NCBI RefSeq assembly: GCF_001625575.1
Contig: NZ_AUXV01000072.1
Span: 248,001 to 312,000 of the forward strand
Direction: 5' to 3'
Length of the DNA: 64,000 bases
DNA from: Pseudoalteromonas luteoviolacea S2607
Lineage (GTDB): Bacteria > Pseudomonadota > Gammaproteobacteria > Enterobacterales > Alteromonadaceae
Part shown: one piece after another, positions 19,127 through 28,265 of the stretch
How the letters are laid out: every line of letters begins with the position of its first letter
Position numbering within the stretch: position 1 is the first letter of the stretch
Notes under the pieces: model-generated
Seen by the model: only the letters and a program-made list of their open reading frames with translations
The model's database searches: none
What the model was told of the DNA's origin: nothing
Program-made: the position numbers and the translations under genes

Positions 19127-19657
19127 ATGATTCAGTTTTGTTCCTATGAATTAGTGCCAGCCAGTTTTAATGCCTGGCGTTCAGTATACCTCGATGTCGC
19201 AAATGCAGTGATTGCTCAGTTGGCTGATCCACGTTTCGAATTTATCCATTTTGGTTCATCCTCTTTTAAAGTCGCGGGCAAAGGTATCATTGATATTTCA
19301 ATTCTTTATCAGCAAGGGCAACGAGAACAAGCGGTAGCCTACCTCGAAAGCTTTGGTTTTACATCACAACACAGCGACAACCCATTTCCTGATACTCGTC
19401 CACGCAAAGACATAGGGGTTTTATTTAACGGTGAGAAGTTTAATATCCATGCCCATGTCATTGAGCTAAATAGTAAAGAGCACCATAAGCAACTTACATA
19501 TAAAGTACATATGCTTGCAAACCCACAAGACAGAGCTGCCTACGAAGCGCAAAAAAAAGCGGTATTGGCGGCAGGAAAGCATCATCAAGACGATTATGGC
19601 AAAGCTAAATCACCTTTTGTCAAAGACTTACTAAACCGAATTTCAGCGCAGACTTAA
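19127..19657 (+). CDS. GrpB/UPF0157 family protein (nucleotidyltransferase-like fold)
   Basis: 176 residues. HFGSSSFKVAGKGIIDI (about 42-58) is the GrpB form of the G-S-(x)-D nucleotidyltransferase motif, and FNIHAHVIE is the second conserved block. The family is related to small nucleotidyltransferases, but its substrate is not established. It is cytoplasmic with no membrane segment, monocistronic, and convergent with the ABC exporter. Confidence 0.85.
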   Translation: MIQFCSYELVPASFNAWRSVYLDVANAVIAQLADPRFEFIHFGSSSFKVAGKGIIDISILYQQGQREQAVAYLESFGFTSQHSDNPFPDTRPRKDIGVLFNGEKFNIHAHVIELNSKEHHKQLTYKVHMLANPQDRAAYEAQKKAVLAAGKHHQDDYGKAKSPFVKDLLNRISAQT

Positions 19658-19675
19658 CCACCCTTAGGTGTACCA

Positions 19676-19707
19676 GCTGTCATTTAAATTCAATCATAAA
19701 TGGCAGC
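19676..19707. terminator. Inverted repeat between convergent genes
   Basis: GCTGTCATTTA and TAAATGGCAGC pair over 11 positions with one wobble across a 10-nt loop, between the grpB-like stop and the ABC-exporter stop. There is no T run, so it is only a probable two-way terminator. Confidence 0.4.
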
Positions 19708-19716
19708 CTAAAGCGT

Positions 19717-21498
19717 TTACAACGAACCCGATTGGGCTTTTTCAAATTGTAATTCACATAGTCTTTGATAGAGAGGTGACTCTTCTAATAATGAGTGATG
19801 CGTCCCTGTGGCCACGATTTGTCCTTGATCCATCACTACGATCATATCTGCATGCGTCACGGTGGCTAAACGGTGGGCAATAATCAGAGTTGTTCGCGTG
19901 TGCATTAATTCATTTAAAGCAGCTTGAACATGAAACTCACTTTGAGCATCTAGTGCGCTAGTCGCTTCATCCAGTAACAACAATTCAGGGTCTTTTAAAA
20001 TCGCGCGTGCAATAGCAATACGTTGTTTTTGACCTCCTGATAGCCTCACACCTTGCTCGCCTAGAAAACTGTTATACCCTTCAGGTAACTGTTCGATAAA
20101 TTCATGAGCATGCGCTCTTTTTGCGGCTTCAATAACTTGCTCATCGGAGGCATTAGGGTTGCCATAACGGATGTTGTGCCAAACGTCAGAGCTAAATAAA
20201 ACAGGTTGTTGGGGCACCATGCCCATGCTTTGTCTAAGATCAGTTAATGACAGCGCTTTGATATCTTCACCGTTACACTGAATATCACCAACTTGCGGGT
20301 CATAAAACCGTTGTAATAATTCAAATAGTGTTGTTTTCCCCGCACCCGAAGGTCCAACTAGTGCCACTATCTGACCTTGCCTAATACGTAAGTTTATCGC
20401 TCTAAGGGCTGCGGAATCCGGCCTTGAAGGATAATAAAAGTCCACATTATTGAAAGCAATAACAGTATCTTCGCTCTGATGCATAGCTGCTGGATCTGCG
20501 ACACTTTGAATCGCACTTTTTATTTTTAACAGTTCTAAGAGGCGGCTCGCCGCACCTGCAGCACGTTGCAACTCACCATAAACTTCAGCAATAGTCGCCA
20601 CTGACATAGCAACCATAATGGCATAGAAAACAAATGCACCTAGCTCACCACCAGTCATGCGACCTTCTAGTACATCCATGCCACCAACCCATAACATGAT
20701 ACTGATAGCACCAAAATTCAGAAAGATCACCGCTGCGATTAAAAAAGACCGTTGCTTGATACTTTGTTTGGCGACATCAAATGCTTTTTCGACTTCTCCC
20801 CCAAAGGCCTGCTTCTCTTTCTCTTCGTGTGTGTAACTTTGTACAACTTTGATGTGCTGAATAATTTCACCCGCATAGGTACTTATATCTGCAATTGCAC
20901 TTTGATTGTTTTCAGACAATTTACGGACACGTTTACCAAACATCATGATGGGAACCAAAACCAGAGGTACACAAGCCACGACCAGTAGAGTTAATTTCAA
21001 ATTAGTGACCAGCAGCATTATTAAGCCACCGATTAGCACCAACCCACTTCTCAGTGCCATAGAAAAAGATGAACCGACAATAGACTGCAATAAAGTTGTG
21101 TCTGTCGTGAGACGAGACATCAGCTCACCGCTGCGATTGTCTTCAAAATAACTTGGGTGCAAATGCACAATTTGACTAAATACAGCTTTTCTTATGTCGG
21201 CACTTACCCGCTCTCCCAACCAACTCATCAAATAAAATCGGCAGAACGTCCCAATAGCAACAAGAGAAATAAGTATGACCAAACCACCAATCGCTTGTGT
21301 TAACTGCTCCTCAGAACCTGCAATGAAGCCACTATCGATAACAAACTTGACCCCTTGACCAATAGATAAATTTAGACCGGCTGTCACCACCAACACACAC
21401 AATGCCAAGGCCGCGACCCACTTGTAGGGTTTTATAAATGAAACGATGGGTAACAAGCTAGTGTAAGCCCGCGTTGATTGGAGGTTTGTGGCACTCAT
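19717..21498 (-). CDS. ABC exporter, fused permease and ATPase (MsbA-like)
   Basis: 593 residues with AAGGAG before the start. Six membrane spans occupy about residues 20-310, followed by a nucleotide-binding domain with Walker A GPSGAGKTT, signature LSGGQKQRIAIARA, Walker B LLLLDEATSALD and H-loop IIAHRL. It works as a homodimer and exports lipids, drugs or peptides. There is no N-terminal C39 peptidase domain, so it is not a leader-cleaving bacteriocin exporter. Second-copy MsbA-like exporters are common; the cargo is not indicated by the neighbours. Confidence 0.93.
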   Translation of the reverse strand: MSATNLQSTRAYTSLLPIVSFIKPYKWVAALALCVLVVTAGLNLSIGQGVKFVIDSGFIAGSEEQLTQAIGGLVILISLVAIGTFCRFYLMSWLGERVSADIRKAVFSQIVHLHPSYFEDNRSGELMSRLTTDTTLLQSIVGSSFSMALRSGLVLIGGLIMLLVTNLKLTLLVVACVPLVLVPIMMFGKRVRKLSENNQSAIADISTYAGEIIQHIKVVQSYTHEEKEKQAFGGEVEKAFDVAKQSIKQRSFLIAAVIFLNFGAISIMLWVGGMDVLEGRMTGGELGAFVFYAIMVAMSVATIAEVYGELQRAAGAASRLLELLKIKSAIQSVADPAAMHQSEDTVIAFNNVDFYYPSRPDSAALRAINLRIRQGQIVALVGPSGAGKTTLFELLQRFYDPQVGDIQCNGEDIKALSLTDLRQSMGMVPQQPVLFSSDVWHNIRYGNPNASDEQVIEAAKRAHAHEFIEQLPEGYNSFLGEQGVRLSGGQKQRIAIARAILKDPELLLLDEATSALDAQSEFHVQAALNELMHTRTTLIIAHRLATVTHADMIVVMDQGQIVATGTHHSLLEESPLYQRLCELQFEKAQSGSL

Positions 21499-21645
21499 TG
21501 TCTACTCCTTAACTTCTAAACGAGTGGGCTGTCGATGGGGCTAGTGGCGTCGACAACAGATTATTGTTGCTCTAAGTTTGCCACAGCTCAACTATTAAAA
21601 AAACTGCCATTCAATAAGCTCTGGCAAAACCCCCATTGAAATAAA

Positions 21646-21730
21646 GCTTAAATTACACTCAGTTTAAATGTAGAATAAGTTATAACCAAAAAGAATATAA
21701 ACTAGTTAAGCTACACTGAATGTTTAAGCC
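21646..21730 (+). promoter_or_regulatory. Two imperfect repeats upstream of the PLP enzyme gene
   Basis: The elements at 21646-21670 and 21704-21730 share the pattern AG-TTAA-xx-TACACT-xA followed by TTTAA. They start about 58 bp apart and lie immediately upstream of the start at 21754. They could be paired sites for a regulator; only the repetition is seen. Confidence 0.3.
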
Positions 21731-21753
21731 AACATGAGTAGGAGTGATATAAA

Positions 21754-22800
21754 ATGAAAAGCTGGGTAAAAAAAAGCATTGCCAAGATAGAAGCAGATCA
21801 AAACCGTTCTGCAGATACACATTTGTTTAAATTTCAAATACCCCAGTTCAATGATATTTACTTATATCTCAAAGATGAAAGCACTCACCCTACTGGCAGT
21901 TTAAAGCATCGACTTGCTCGCTCGCTTTTTTTGTATGCGCTTTGCAATGGTAAAATAAAAGAAGGCACGCCAGTCATTGAAGCATCTTCAGGTAGTACAG
22001 CTGTATCAGAAGCCTATTTTGCACAAATGATAGGAGTGCCATTTGTTGCAGTCATGCCGGCATCGACAGCACAAAGCAAAATCGATCAAATTCAATTTTA
22101 CGGAGGGCAATGTCATTTTGTAGAGTGTGCAACAGATATGCATGACGCCGCAGTGGAACTAGCAGAAAAACTCAATGGTTATTTTATGGACCAATTTATG
22201 TATGCTGAGCGAGCCACCGATTGGCGCGGCAATAACAATATTGCTGAGAGCATTTTTAACCAAATGAAGTATGAACCACATCCAGTCCCCGACCTCGTTG
22301 TGATGGGAGCTGGCACGGGCGGTACGTCAGCGACACTTGGCCGTTATATTTTATATAAGGGCTACGAAACAGAACTGATGGTTGTTGATCCTGAGTTTTC
22401 GGCATTTTACCAAGGTTATACACAAAAAAATGACGCAGTTTGCACTGGAAGATCAAGCCGCATAGAGGGCATTGGCCGCCCAAAAGTTGAGAAGTCGTTT
22501 CAGCCTGATGTCATCGATCATATGATGCAAGTGCCAGATGCAGCCAGTATTGCAGCGATGCTCTGGTTAGAAGAGTTTACCGGTCGAAAAGCCGGTCCTT
22601 CTACAGGAACAAATCTATGGGGAGCGCTTTGTGCCGCGGAAAAAATGAAAAATGACAACCGAGGCGGCGCAATTGTCACGCTTATCTGCGACAGTGGCAA
22701 CCGCTACTTGAATACCTACTACAACCCTGAGTGGGTACGAGAACATATTGGTGACATTACACCTTACCAAGCAAAATTAAATGATTGGTTTAGCGCTTAA
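21754..22800 (+). CDS. PLP-dependent cysteine synthase family protein (Cds1-like)
   Basis: 348 residues, fold-type II PLP enzyme. Lys in PTGSLKHRLA (about residue 50) should carry PLP; EASSGSTAVS binds substrate carboxylate; GAGTGGTSATLGRY is the phosphate-binding loop. The long form and the ending CDSGNRYLNTYYN resemble cysteine desulfhydrases of the Cds1 group, which release sulfide from cysteine, more than CysK/CysM. That specificity is inferred. AGGAGTG precedes the ATG. It ends 7 nt before a convergent gene. Confidence 0.85.
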   Translation: MKSWVKKSIAKIEADQNRSADTHLFKFQIPQFNDIYLYLKDESTHPTGSLKHRLARSLFLYALCNGKIKEGTPVIEASSGSTAVSEAYFAQMIGVPFVAVMPASTAQSKIDQIQFYGGQCHFVECATDMHDAAVELAEKLNGYFMDQFMYAERATDWRGNNNIAESIFNQMKYEPHPVPDLVVMGAGTGGTSATLGRYILYKGYETELMVVDPEFSAFYQGYTQKNDAVCTGRSSRIEGIGRPKVEKSFQPDVIDHMMQVPDAASIAAMLWLEEFTGRKAGPSTGTNLWGALCAAEKMKNDNRGGAIVTLICDSGNRYLNTYYNPEWVREHIGDITPYQAKLNDWFSA

Positions 22801-22807
22801 CAAGCCA

Positions 22808-23512
22808 TCAAAATGAAGTCAGAGTCTCGTACGCTTGTACGACTTGCTTATCGGTATAGCGGCCAACATGATTAGCCGCTATACGCTCGATAAAGCGCGC
22901 CTTGGTCAACTCTCTAGCCTGCTCATCCCACTGTTTAGATTGCGTGTTTGCCATCGTGTCAAGGTAGCTATCCATAAGTATTTTCAATAACTTAACCTCT
23001 AAAAATGTTTGTTCAGATGACTGCTTTTTTGAAAATTGACGTGCATAGCTTTTCAGCATGAGGGGAATGATGTGATGATAAATAGGTTTATTTAAACTCG
23101 TCAAACTGTTCAAGCTTAAATAGGATTGAACCTCGCTTTGCTCTTGATTAGTGTAGAAAATCGATCGAGTATGTAGCACATCAAGCAACTTTTCTTTGCT
23201 AAACACTAAAGTGTAGACCCCTTCATGCCATTGGTTTTCTGCTCGCACCTCCCAGCGATTGGAGATAAGCAGCTTATCGATATTCACCAACGCAACACTG
23301 TTAAACTCCGTGGTCAACGGATCTGTGCGTCTTCGACCCAAATGATAGCGTACAGTGATGAAAGGGTTACCCATCGCATCATGTATTAAAGCTTGCAGCA
23401 TTGCTGTTTTACTCTGTCCCAGTAATGCGGTGGTAAAATTAAATACATCTGTCTGGTGTTCAGCACAATGCTCATCATGTTTAGAAAAGAAATGTTTGAA
23501 CCAATTTTTCAT
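22808..23512 (-). CDS. Unknown protein in an operon with an AGCS symporter
   Basis: 234 residues, soluble, with no signal peptide or recognised domain. It begins with a basic aromatic segment (MKNWFKHFF) and is mixed alpha/beta to about residue 150, then helical. Its ATG directly abuts the TAA of the symporter gene (TAAATG), so the two are translationally coupled. A role tied to alanine/glycine transport is only suggested by this coupling. Confidence 0.7.
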   Translation of the reverse strand: MKNWFKHFFSKHDEHCAEHQTDVFNFTTALLGQSKTAMLQALIHDAMGNPFITVRYHLGRRRTDPLTTEFNSVALVNIDKLLISNRWEVRAENQWHEGVYTLVFSKEKLLDVLHTRSIFYTNQEQSEVQSYLSLNSLTSLNKPIYHHIIPLMLKSYARQFSKKQSSEQTFLEVKLLKILMDSYLDTMANTQSKQWDEQARELTKARFIERIAANHVGRYTDKQVVQAYETLTSF

Positions 23513-24922
23513 TTAGTTTTTCCATACATTGTCAGCAACCTGCCCTTGAATTTTCACTTCACTGCAACGAAACTCCATTGCACCACCTGCACGCTTTTTA
23601 TCTGCGTAATCGTGCATCAGATTCACTATCGTTGGCGTTAGCTGCACAATCGCATAGATGTTAACCAGCGTCATTAATCCCAGTGACATATCTGCAAGGT
23701 TCCAAGCCTCCTTAAGGCTTGCATTCGCTCCCCAAACGACCATACACAAATAAATGAGGGTATATCCTCCCTTCCCCCATTTATTGTCTAAATGAAAGAA
23801 GTGTAAGTTACTCTCAGCATACGCATAATTAGCAACCACAGAAGTGAATGCAAACAAAGTGATTGCGGCCGCAATAAAATCATCACCATACTCCCCAAAG
23901 TGCACTGACATAGCGTATTGAGTTACGCCTATTCCTGCAATTTCGCCTGAAGGTCCAACCCCAGCCAGTAAAACAACTAAAGCCGTGCAACTGCACAACA
24001 CTATGGTGTCCAAAAATACACCCAGCATTTGGATATAGCCCTGCGCTACTGGGTGATTAGGTTTTGGGGCTGCCCCTGCTGCGGCATGGGGGACGCTCCC
24101 AGCGCCCGCCTCATTTGAATACATGCCTCGCTGTATACCACTCTTAATCGCGGCCCCCAAAGCCCCCGCAGAAGCCTCCGTCAAGCCAAATGCTGACATG
24201 ACTATATCGATAACCAATGTGGGAATATCAGTGATATTCATTGCCGCAATAATCACCGCCGTGGCAACAAATGCCAACCCCATCCAAGGCACTACCAACT
24301 CGGCAAACCGCGCAATACGCTTAAAGCCCCCCAACACAATCACGCCTGCAACAGCCGCAATAACCAAACCACTGATACTCGTTGAGATTGCAAAGGTGTT
24401 ATTCAACGCTTCGGCAATAGTATTTGCCTGCATAGCGCTAAAACTGGCGCCATAACCCAAAAATAAGCAGAGCGAAAATAGCACCGCCAACCATTTATTA
24501 TTTAACCCCGAACGAATGTAATAAGCAGGACCACCACGAAACTCCTGATGGCTGTCTCGCACCTTATATAATTGGCCCAAAACACTTTCAGCAAACCCAG
24601 TTGCCATGCCAAGCAGTGCAATAACCCACATCCAAAATACCGCGCCACTCCCCCCTAAAGAAATGGCCATGGCCACGCCTGCCAAATTACCGGTCCCGAC
24701 GCGTGCACTTAAGCCCGTGCACAAGGCTTGAAATGAGCTGATCCCTCGTGGATCGGACTTGCCATCTTGTCTGAGTAACTTGAACATATACGCAAAGTTA
24801 CGCAATTGGATAAAGCGCAGCTTCACACTAAACCACACGCCAGCAAATAACAAAACGTAAATAAGGAGTTGCCCATTTCCCCATAAAAGGTTGTTCATTG
24901 GTCCGACAATATACTCACTCAT
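23513..24922 (-). CDS. Alanine/glycine:cation symporter family protein
   Basis: 469 residues, about 11 membrane spans. Family motifs include GTGNLAGVAMAISLGGSGAVFWMW (quoted in part), EAGAGSVPHAAAGA and the N-terminal LRFIQLRNF. It imports alanine or glycine with Na+ or H+. AAGGTAGG precedes the start. It is followed with no gap by an unknown gene. The 150-bp upstream region is shared with the divergent BASS-family gene. Confidence 0.95.
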   Translation of the reverse strand: MSEYIVGPMNNLLWGNGQLLIYVLLFAGVWFSVKLRFIQLRNFAYMFKLLRQDGKSDPRGISSFQALCTGLSARVGTGNLAGVAMAISLGGSGAVFWMWVIALLGMATGFAESVLGQLYKVRDSHQEFRGGPAYYIRSGLNNKWLAVLFSLCLFLGYGASFSAMQANTIAEALNNTFAISTSISGLVIAAVAGVIVLGGFKRIARFAELVVPWMGLAFVATAVIIAAMNITDIPTLVIDIVMSAFGLTEASAGALGAAIKSGIQRGMYSNEAGAGSVPHAAAGAAPKPNHPVAQGYIQMLGVFLDTIVLCSCTALVVLLAGVGPSGEIAGIGVTQYAMSVHFGEYGDDFIAAAITLFAFTSVVANYAYAESNLHFFHLDNKWGKGGYTLIYLCMVVWGANASLKEAWNLADMSLGLMTLVNIYAIVQLTPTIVNLMHDYADKKRAGGAMEFRCSEVKIQGQVADNVWKN

Positions 24923-25123
24923 AATACCTACCTTGATCAGCGCATTGGTTACTGGAGTTGATTAAGTACAACACGATTTTAGTATGCTTGACTTGAAGTA
25001 ACTGGTTGTTAACATATCAAACAGTGCAAACATTGTACAAATTAACCATTTATCCAATACCACCACACTCACTACACATTGTTGGGGTTTAATGGTGCGT
25101 CTAATCAACCTAGTGGATATTTC

Positions 25124-26080
25124 ATGTTAAATCGTATTATTCAGCTATTTCCGCTGTGGGCTTTAATCTTGAGTGCTATCGCATATACAACACCTGAGGG
25201 CTTCTCACAGTTTAAACCGACAATTATCCCGTTGCTGAGCCTAATAATGTTAAGTATGGGCTTAACATTGACGCTGCAAGATTTCAGTCGCGTTGCCAAG
25301 TCTCTTAAAGCTGTCGTGTTGGGGGTCTCATTGCAATACTTGGTCATGCCGCTCGTTGCAATAGGGATCGTGTATGCTTTACAACTTAACACGACCCTCA
25401 GCATTGGTATGATCTTGGTAGGATGTGTTGCAGGCGGGACAGCCAGCAACGTCATGTGCTTTTTAGCTAAAGGGGATGTCGCGCTCTCGATTTCTATGAC
25501 CGCTATAAGCACCTTACTGGGCGTGGTTTTAACCCCCTTTTTAGTTTCGCTCTATGCGGGGCAACTAGTCGATATTCCAGTGATGGCCATGATGCTCAAT
25601 CTGATTAAAATTGTACTCGCGCCAGTATTACTTGGGCTCGCAATAAATATGGTTTTTGGGAAGGCAGTCAAAACAATCCAGCCCATCTTACCGCTTATCT
25701 CAATGCTCGCTATCATTTTTATCATCGCAGTTATTGTGGCACTGAACAAAACCCAGATCAGTTCACTTGGTCCCATCATTCTGCTTGCGGTCATCCTACA
25801 CAACAGCATTGGCCTATTGTCTGGCTATTGGGTTGCTCGTTGGTGTGGCTGCCAAGAGCGCATCTGTCGAACCATCGCTTTTGAAGTTGGGTTGCAGAAC
25901 TCAGGTTTAGCGGTGGCCCTAGCGATGAAGTTTTTTGCCCCTGGGGCAGCATTAGCTGGTACTTTGTTTTCTATTTGGCACAATATCAGCGGCTCTATTT
26001 TAGCGAGCATTTGGTGCAGACGCCCACCAGCTGATGACACACCCCATTCACGCGTTCACAATGAGCAATTATCAAATTAG
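25124..26080 (+). CDS. Bile acid:sodium symporter (BASS) family transporter
   Basis: 318 residues, about ten membrane spans in two inverted repeats. ATG 25124 was chosen because it begins a normal first membrane helix (MLNRIIQLFPLWALIL) after GTGGA; an in-frame TTG lies 45 nt upstream. The family signature VGCVAGGTASNVMCFLAKGD and EVGLQNSGLAVALA are both present. Bacterial members (YocS, PanS) move organic anions such as ketopantoate with Na+. The substrate here is unknown. Its stop overlaps the convergent lipoprotein gene by 4 nt. Confidence 0.9.
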   Translation: MLNRIIQLFPLWALILSAIAYTTPEGFSQFKPTIIPLLSLIMLSMGLTLTLQDFSRVAKSLKAVVLGVSLQYLVMPLVAIGIVYALQLNTTLSIGMILVGCVAGGTASNVMCFLAKGDVALSISMTAISTLLGVVLTPFLVSLYAGQLVDIPVMAMMLNLIKIVLAPVLLGLAINMVFGKAVKTIQPILPLISMLAIIFIIAVIVALNKTQISSLGPIILLAVILHNSIGLLSGYWVARWCGCQERICRTIAFEVGLQNSGLAVALAMKFFAPGAALAGTLFSIWHNISGSILASIWCRRPPADDTPHSRVHNEQLSN

Positions 26081-26523
26081 TCGATTTGCAACTTGAGCGT
26101 TTCAAGTATTAAAGAGACATGAGTGGAGACCGTAAATCCGAGTGTATTGCGGTCTTTCTTCTGTTTGCAATAAATGCGATATTGGCCGTGCGCTTGAAAA
26201 TTAAAGATCCCTTCCACACTGCCCGAGAATTGCGTATTGCCGCATTTCGCTTGAATACGATAAACACCGGGCTGCATTTTCATTGTTGAAAACGTTGCGC
26301 TGACATAGGGTAACCGCCCGCTTAGTTCTTTACCCTGTTCATTCCAGATATACTCTATTTCAGCCAAATAGTCGTTCGCATAGCGCCGAGGTCCCTGTTC
26401 TAAAAGCACTTCTGCTAAACTGTTCTGAGCATGGTTTTCGGGGTTGTACGTAAATGTAGTTGATTGACACCCGCTAATAAAAAAAAGTGCGAAAACAACA
26501 GTAAGCACATACTTACGATACAT
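26077..26523 (-). CDS. Small lipoprotein of unknown function
   Basis: 148 residues. The signal peptide ends in the lipobox FISGC (Cys about residue 19), so it should be lipid-anchored. The mature part looks like a small beta sandwich with a Cys pair (KCGNTQFSGSVEG, YRIYCKQKK) that may be disulfide-bonded. A ribosome-binding site (AGAAGGGA) precedes the start. It lies immediately upstream of the arfA region on the same strand orientation but has its own start signals. No family recognised. Confidence 0.75.
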   Translation of the reverse strand: MYRKYVLTVVFALFFISGCQSTTFTYNPENHAQNSLAEVLLEQGPRRYANDYLAEIEYIWNEQGKELSGRLPYVSATFSTMKMQPGVYRIQAKCGNTQFSGSVEGIFNFQAHGQYRIYCKQKKDRNTLGFTVSTHVSLILETLKLQID

Positions 26524-26580
26524 GATAAATCCCTTCTGGTTAGTCAGTGATCCTACAAATTAGTTGAAAGGGTCAAAAGG

Positions 26581-26628
26581 CTTATTTTATGGCTTGCCGC
26601 AAACGCAATTACGCTGCCATAAAATAAG
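26581..26628 (-). promoter_or_regulatory. Hairpin across the arfA stop codon (putative RNase III site)
   Basis: The arms CTTATTTTATGGC and GCCATAAAATAAG pair perfectly over 13 bp. In the arfA reading direction the first arm covers the last sense codons, and the TAA stop lies in the 22-nt loop, so cleavage of the stem would remove the stop codon. Confidence 0.75.
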
Positions 26629-26785
26629 GCTCTTGGCCCTGATGTTTCGCCTTTCTGCGAAAGCTGCCTTTGCCTTTTTTCGCTTTCTCAACTTTACTCT
26701 TGAACAATGGGCTGGTCACCAATGCCTTAAGTGCATTGTCTTTTATCTCTCCGCGCTGATGCGCATGGGGTGTTTTTTTACTCAT
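26609..26785 (-). CDS. arfA: Alternative ribosome-rescue factor A
   Basis: A 58-residue protein too short for many gene callers. The sequence fits ArfA: GEIKDNALKALVTSPLFKSK followed by VEKAKKGKGSFRRKAKH. ArfA binds ribosomes stalled on mRNA lacking a stop codon and recruits release factor 2, acting as back-up to tmRNA. GGAA lies 5 nt before the chosen ATG; another ATG is directly upstream. The C terminus is short, and the last codons and stop sit in a 13-bp hairpin (26581-26628), the arrangement known from E. coli arfA where RNase III cleavage yields a stop-less message controlled by trans-translation. Confidence 0.88.
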   Translation of the reverse strand: MSKKTPHAHQRGEIKDNALKALVTSPLFKSKVEKAKKGKGSFRRKAKHQGQEPYFMAA

Positions 26786-27006
26786 CATGTTTCCATATTT
26801 AATTGAGTTAAATGTGCTGCATTATTATTCATACTCACTACTCACTGCGCAAGCAATATCATGTTGAAACCCACATACCGAGATAGAGCTAGTCCCATTT
26901 ATGAAAGAAATTATGTATATAGGCGTCATTTTTTCAATGGTGCAGGCATTTTGTAACTTTTATGCCTAAAATGCTTTAAGTAAGTTGACTGACTTTAAGC
27001 GTAACT

Positions 27007-27966
27007 ATGTCATCAGTCTCAATTCACAACGGTATTTCAATAAACTATCAAGATGAAGGTGACAAAAAGGCCCCTGCAATTATCTTGATCATGGGGCTTG
27101 GCGCCCAAATGACCCTATGGCCTGACGAGTTATTTTATGGTTTGGCAGAAGCTGGGTTTAGAGTAATACGTTTCGACAACCGAGATGCGGGGTTATCAAC
27201 TCAACTAGAGCAGTATGGCAGACCAAGTTTGATAAAATCATGGCTGAGTTCACGCTTACCAATCCGTGCCAATGCACCTTACACATTAGAGGAAATGGCG
27301 GAAGATACACTCGCCCTCATGAAGGCACTTAAAGTGAAGCGCGCCCATTTAATTGGCGCCTCTATGGGAGGAATGATAGCGCAACTTATTGCGGCCAAAC
27401 AGAAAAAAAAGGTACTGAGTTTAACTTCTATTATGTCTACCTCTTCTGCTTTGAAGCTCACACATTCAAATTTAAAGGTATTTGCTCAATTAGCTCGGCT
27501 GCGGCCAAGTGCAACCAATCGAGATGCTGCCATCAATTACAATATTCGGCTCAACCAGTTAATTGGCAGCCCTGCATACCCCCAAGATGAACGCACCCTA
27601 AAACGCCAAGCAATTGAAACAGTAGATAGAGCCTATAATCCTCATGGCTTTCAAAGGCAGCTCGCGGCCATGGCGGCAAGCGGCGGTCGGCAAAATCTAA
27701 TGGCAAAGGTTAAGGCACCAACGTTGGTGATCCACGGTGCAGAAGACCCCATAATCCCCAGTCAGGAAGGTGAAAAAACAGCCCAACAAATCCGTAAATC
27801 CAAACTCAAAATCGTGCCGGGGATGGGCCACAATTTTCCACCTGAACTCATGCCAAAATTGATTAAATGGATCTCTAAACATGTTCGAAAAAGTGAAGCA
27901 AAACGAGCTAAAAAGTTAGCGCAAAAAGCACAAAAGCCCGATTGGGGGAAAGGACCGTTGGCTTAA
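27007..27966 (+). CDS. Alpha/beta hydrolase
   Basis: 319 residues. The nucleophile elbow is GASMGG (Ser about residue 118), the acid lies in HGAEDPIIP, and the His in GMGHNFP. The oxyanion-loop region is IMGLGAQMTLWP and the second strand ends in RFDNRDAGLS, as in esterase/epoxide-hydrolase-type family members. The C-terminal 30 residues are very rich in Lys/Ala (KSEAKRAKKLAQKAQK) and look like a disordered basic tail. The substrate is unknown. It is monocistronic. Confidence 0.9.
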   Translation: MSSVSIHNGISINYQDEGDKKAPAIILIMGLGAQMTLWPDELFYGLAEAGFRVIRFDNRDAGLSTQLEQYGRPSLIKSWLSSRLPIRANAPYTLEEMAEDTLALMKALKVKRAHLIGASMGGMIAQLIAAKQKKKVLSLTSIMSTSSALKLTHSNLKVFAQLARLRPSATNRDAAINYNIRLNQLIGSPAYPQDERTLKRQAIETVDRAYNPHGFQRQLAAMAASGGRQNLMAKVKAPTLVIHGAEDPIIPSQEGEKTAQQIRKSKLKIVPGMGHNFPPELMPKLIKWISKHVRKSEAKRAKKLAQKAQKPDWGKGPLA

Positions 27967-28166
27967 CATGTACTGTGGCTATTTGTAGTCACCAATTACC
28001 ACATCAAAACGCGAGAAAAAAGCCCACCTATAACCGATGAGCTCCAGTGCTTGGGAGCTTAAACTTTAGCGTAACCGACTGTACTGTAACTGAATAAAGC
28101 AAACTAAATTGAGCACTATACGCGAAAATAGCCCAAACACTTAATCGCGGTATTGCACCCTACACT

Positions 28167-28183
28167 ATTCTCAAATAGAGAAT
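28167..28183 (+). promoter_or_regulatory. Palindrome with LysR-box geometry upstream of a LysR gene
   Basis: ATTCTC-AAATA-GAGAAT contains a T-N11-A core and sits 82 bp before the LysR start at 28266, where an autoregulatory site is expected. The rest of the 299-bp gap (27967-28265) shows no gene. Confidence 0.5.
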
Positions 28184-28265
28184 GAATATTATAATTATGG
28201 TAGCGTACCGTTCTAATCAGTTTATTTTCATCGTGTTTTTCAGACAGTAAAAGGTAGGAATTATC

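Noticed and set aside
19717..21498. Exporter for the leader peptides
   Set aside because: It lacks the N-terminal C39 peptidase domain and is over 8 kb from the nearest peptide gene.
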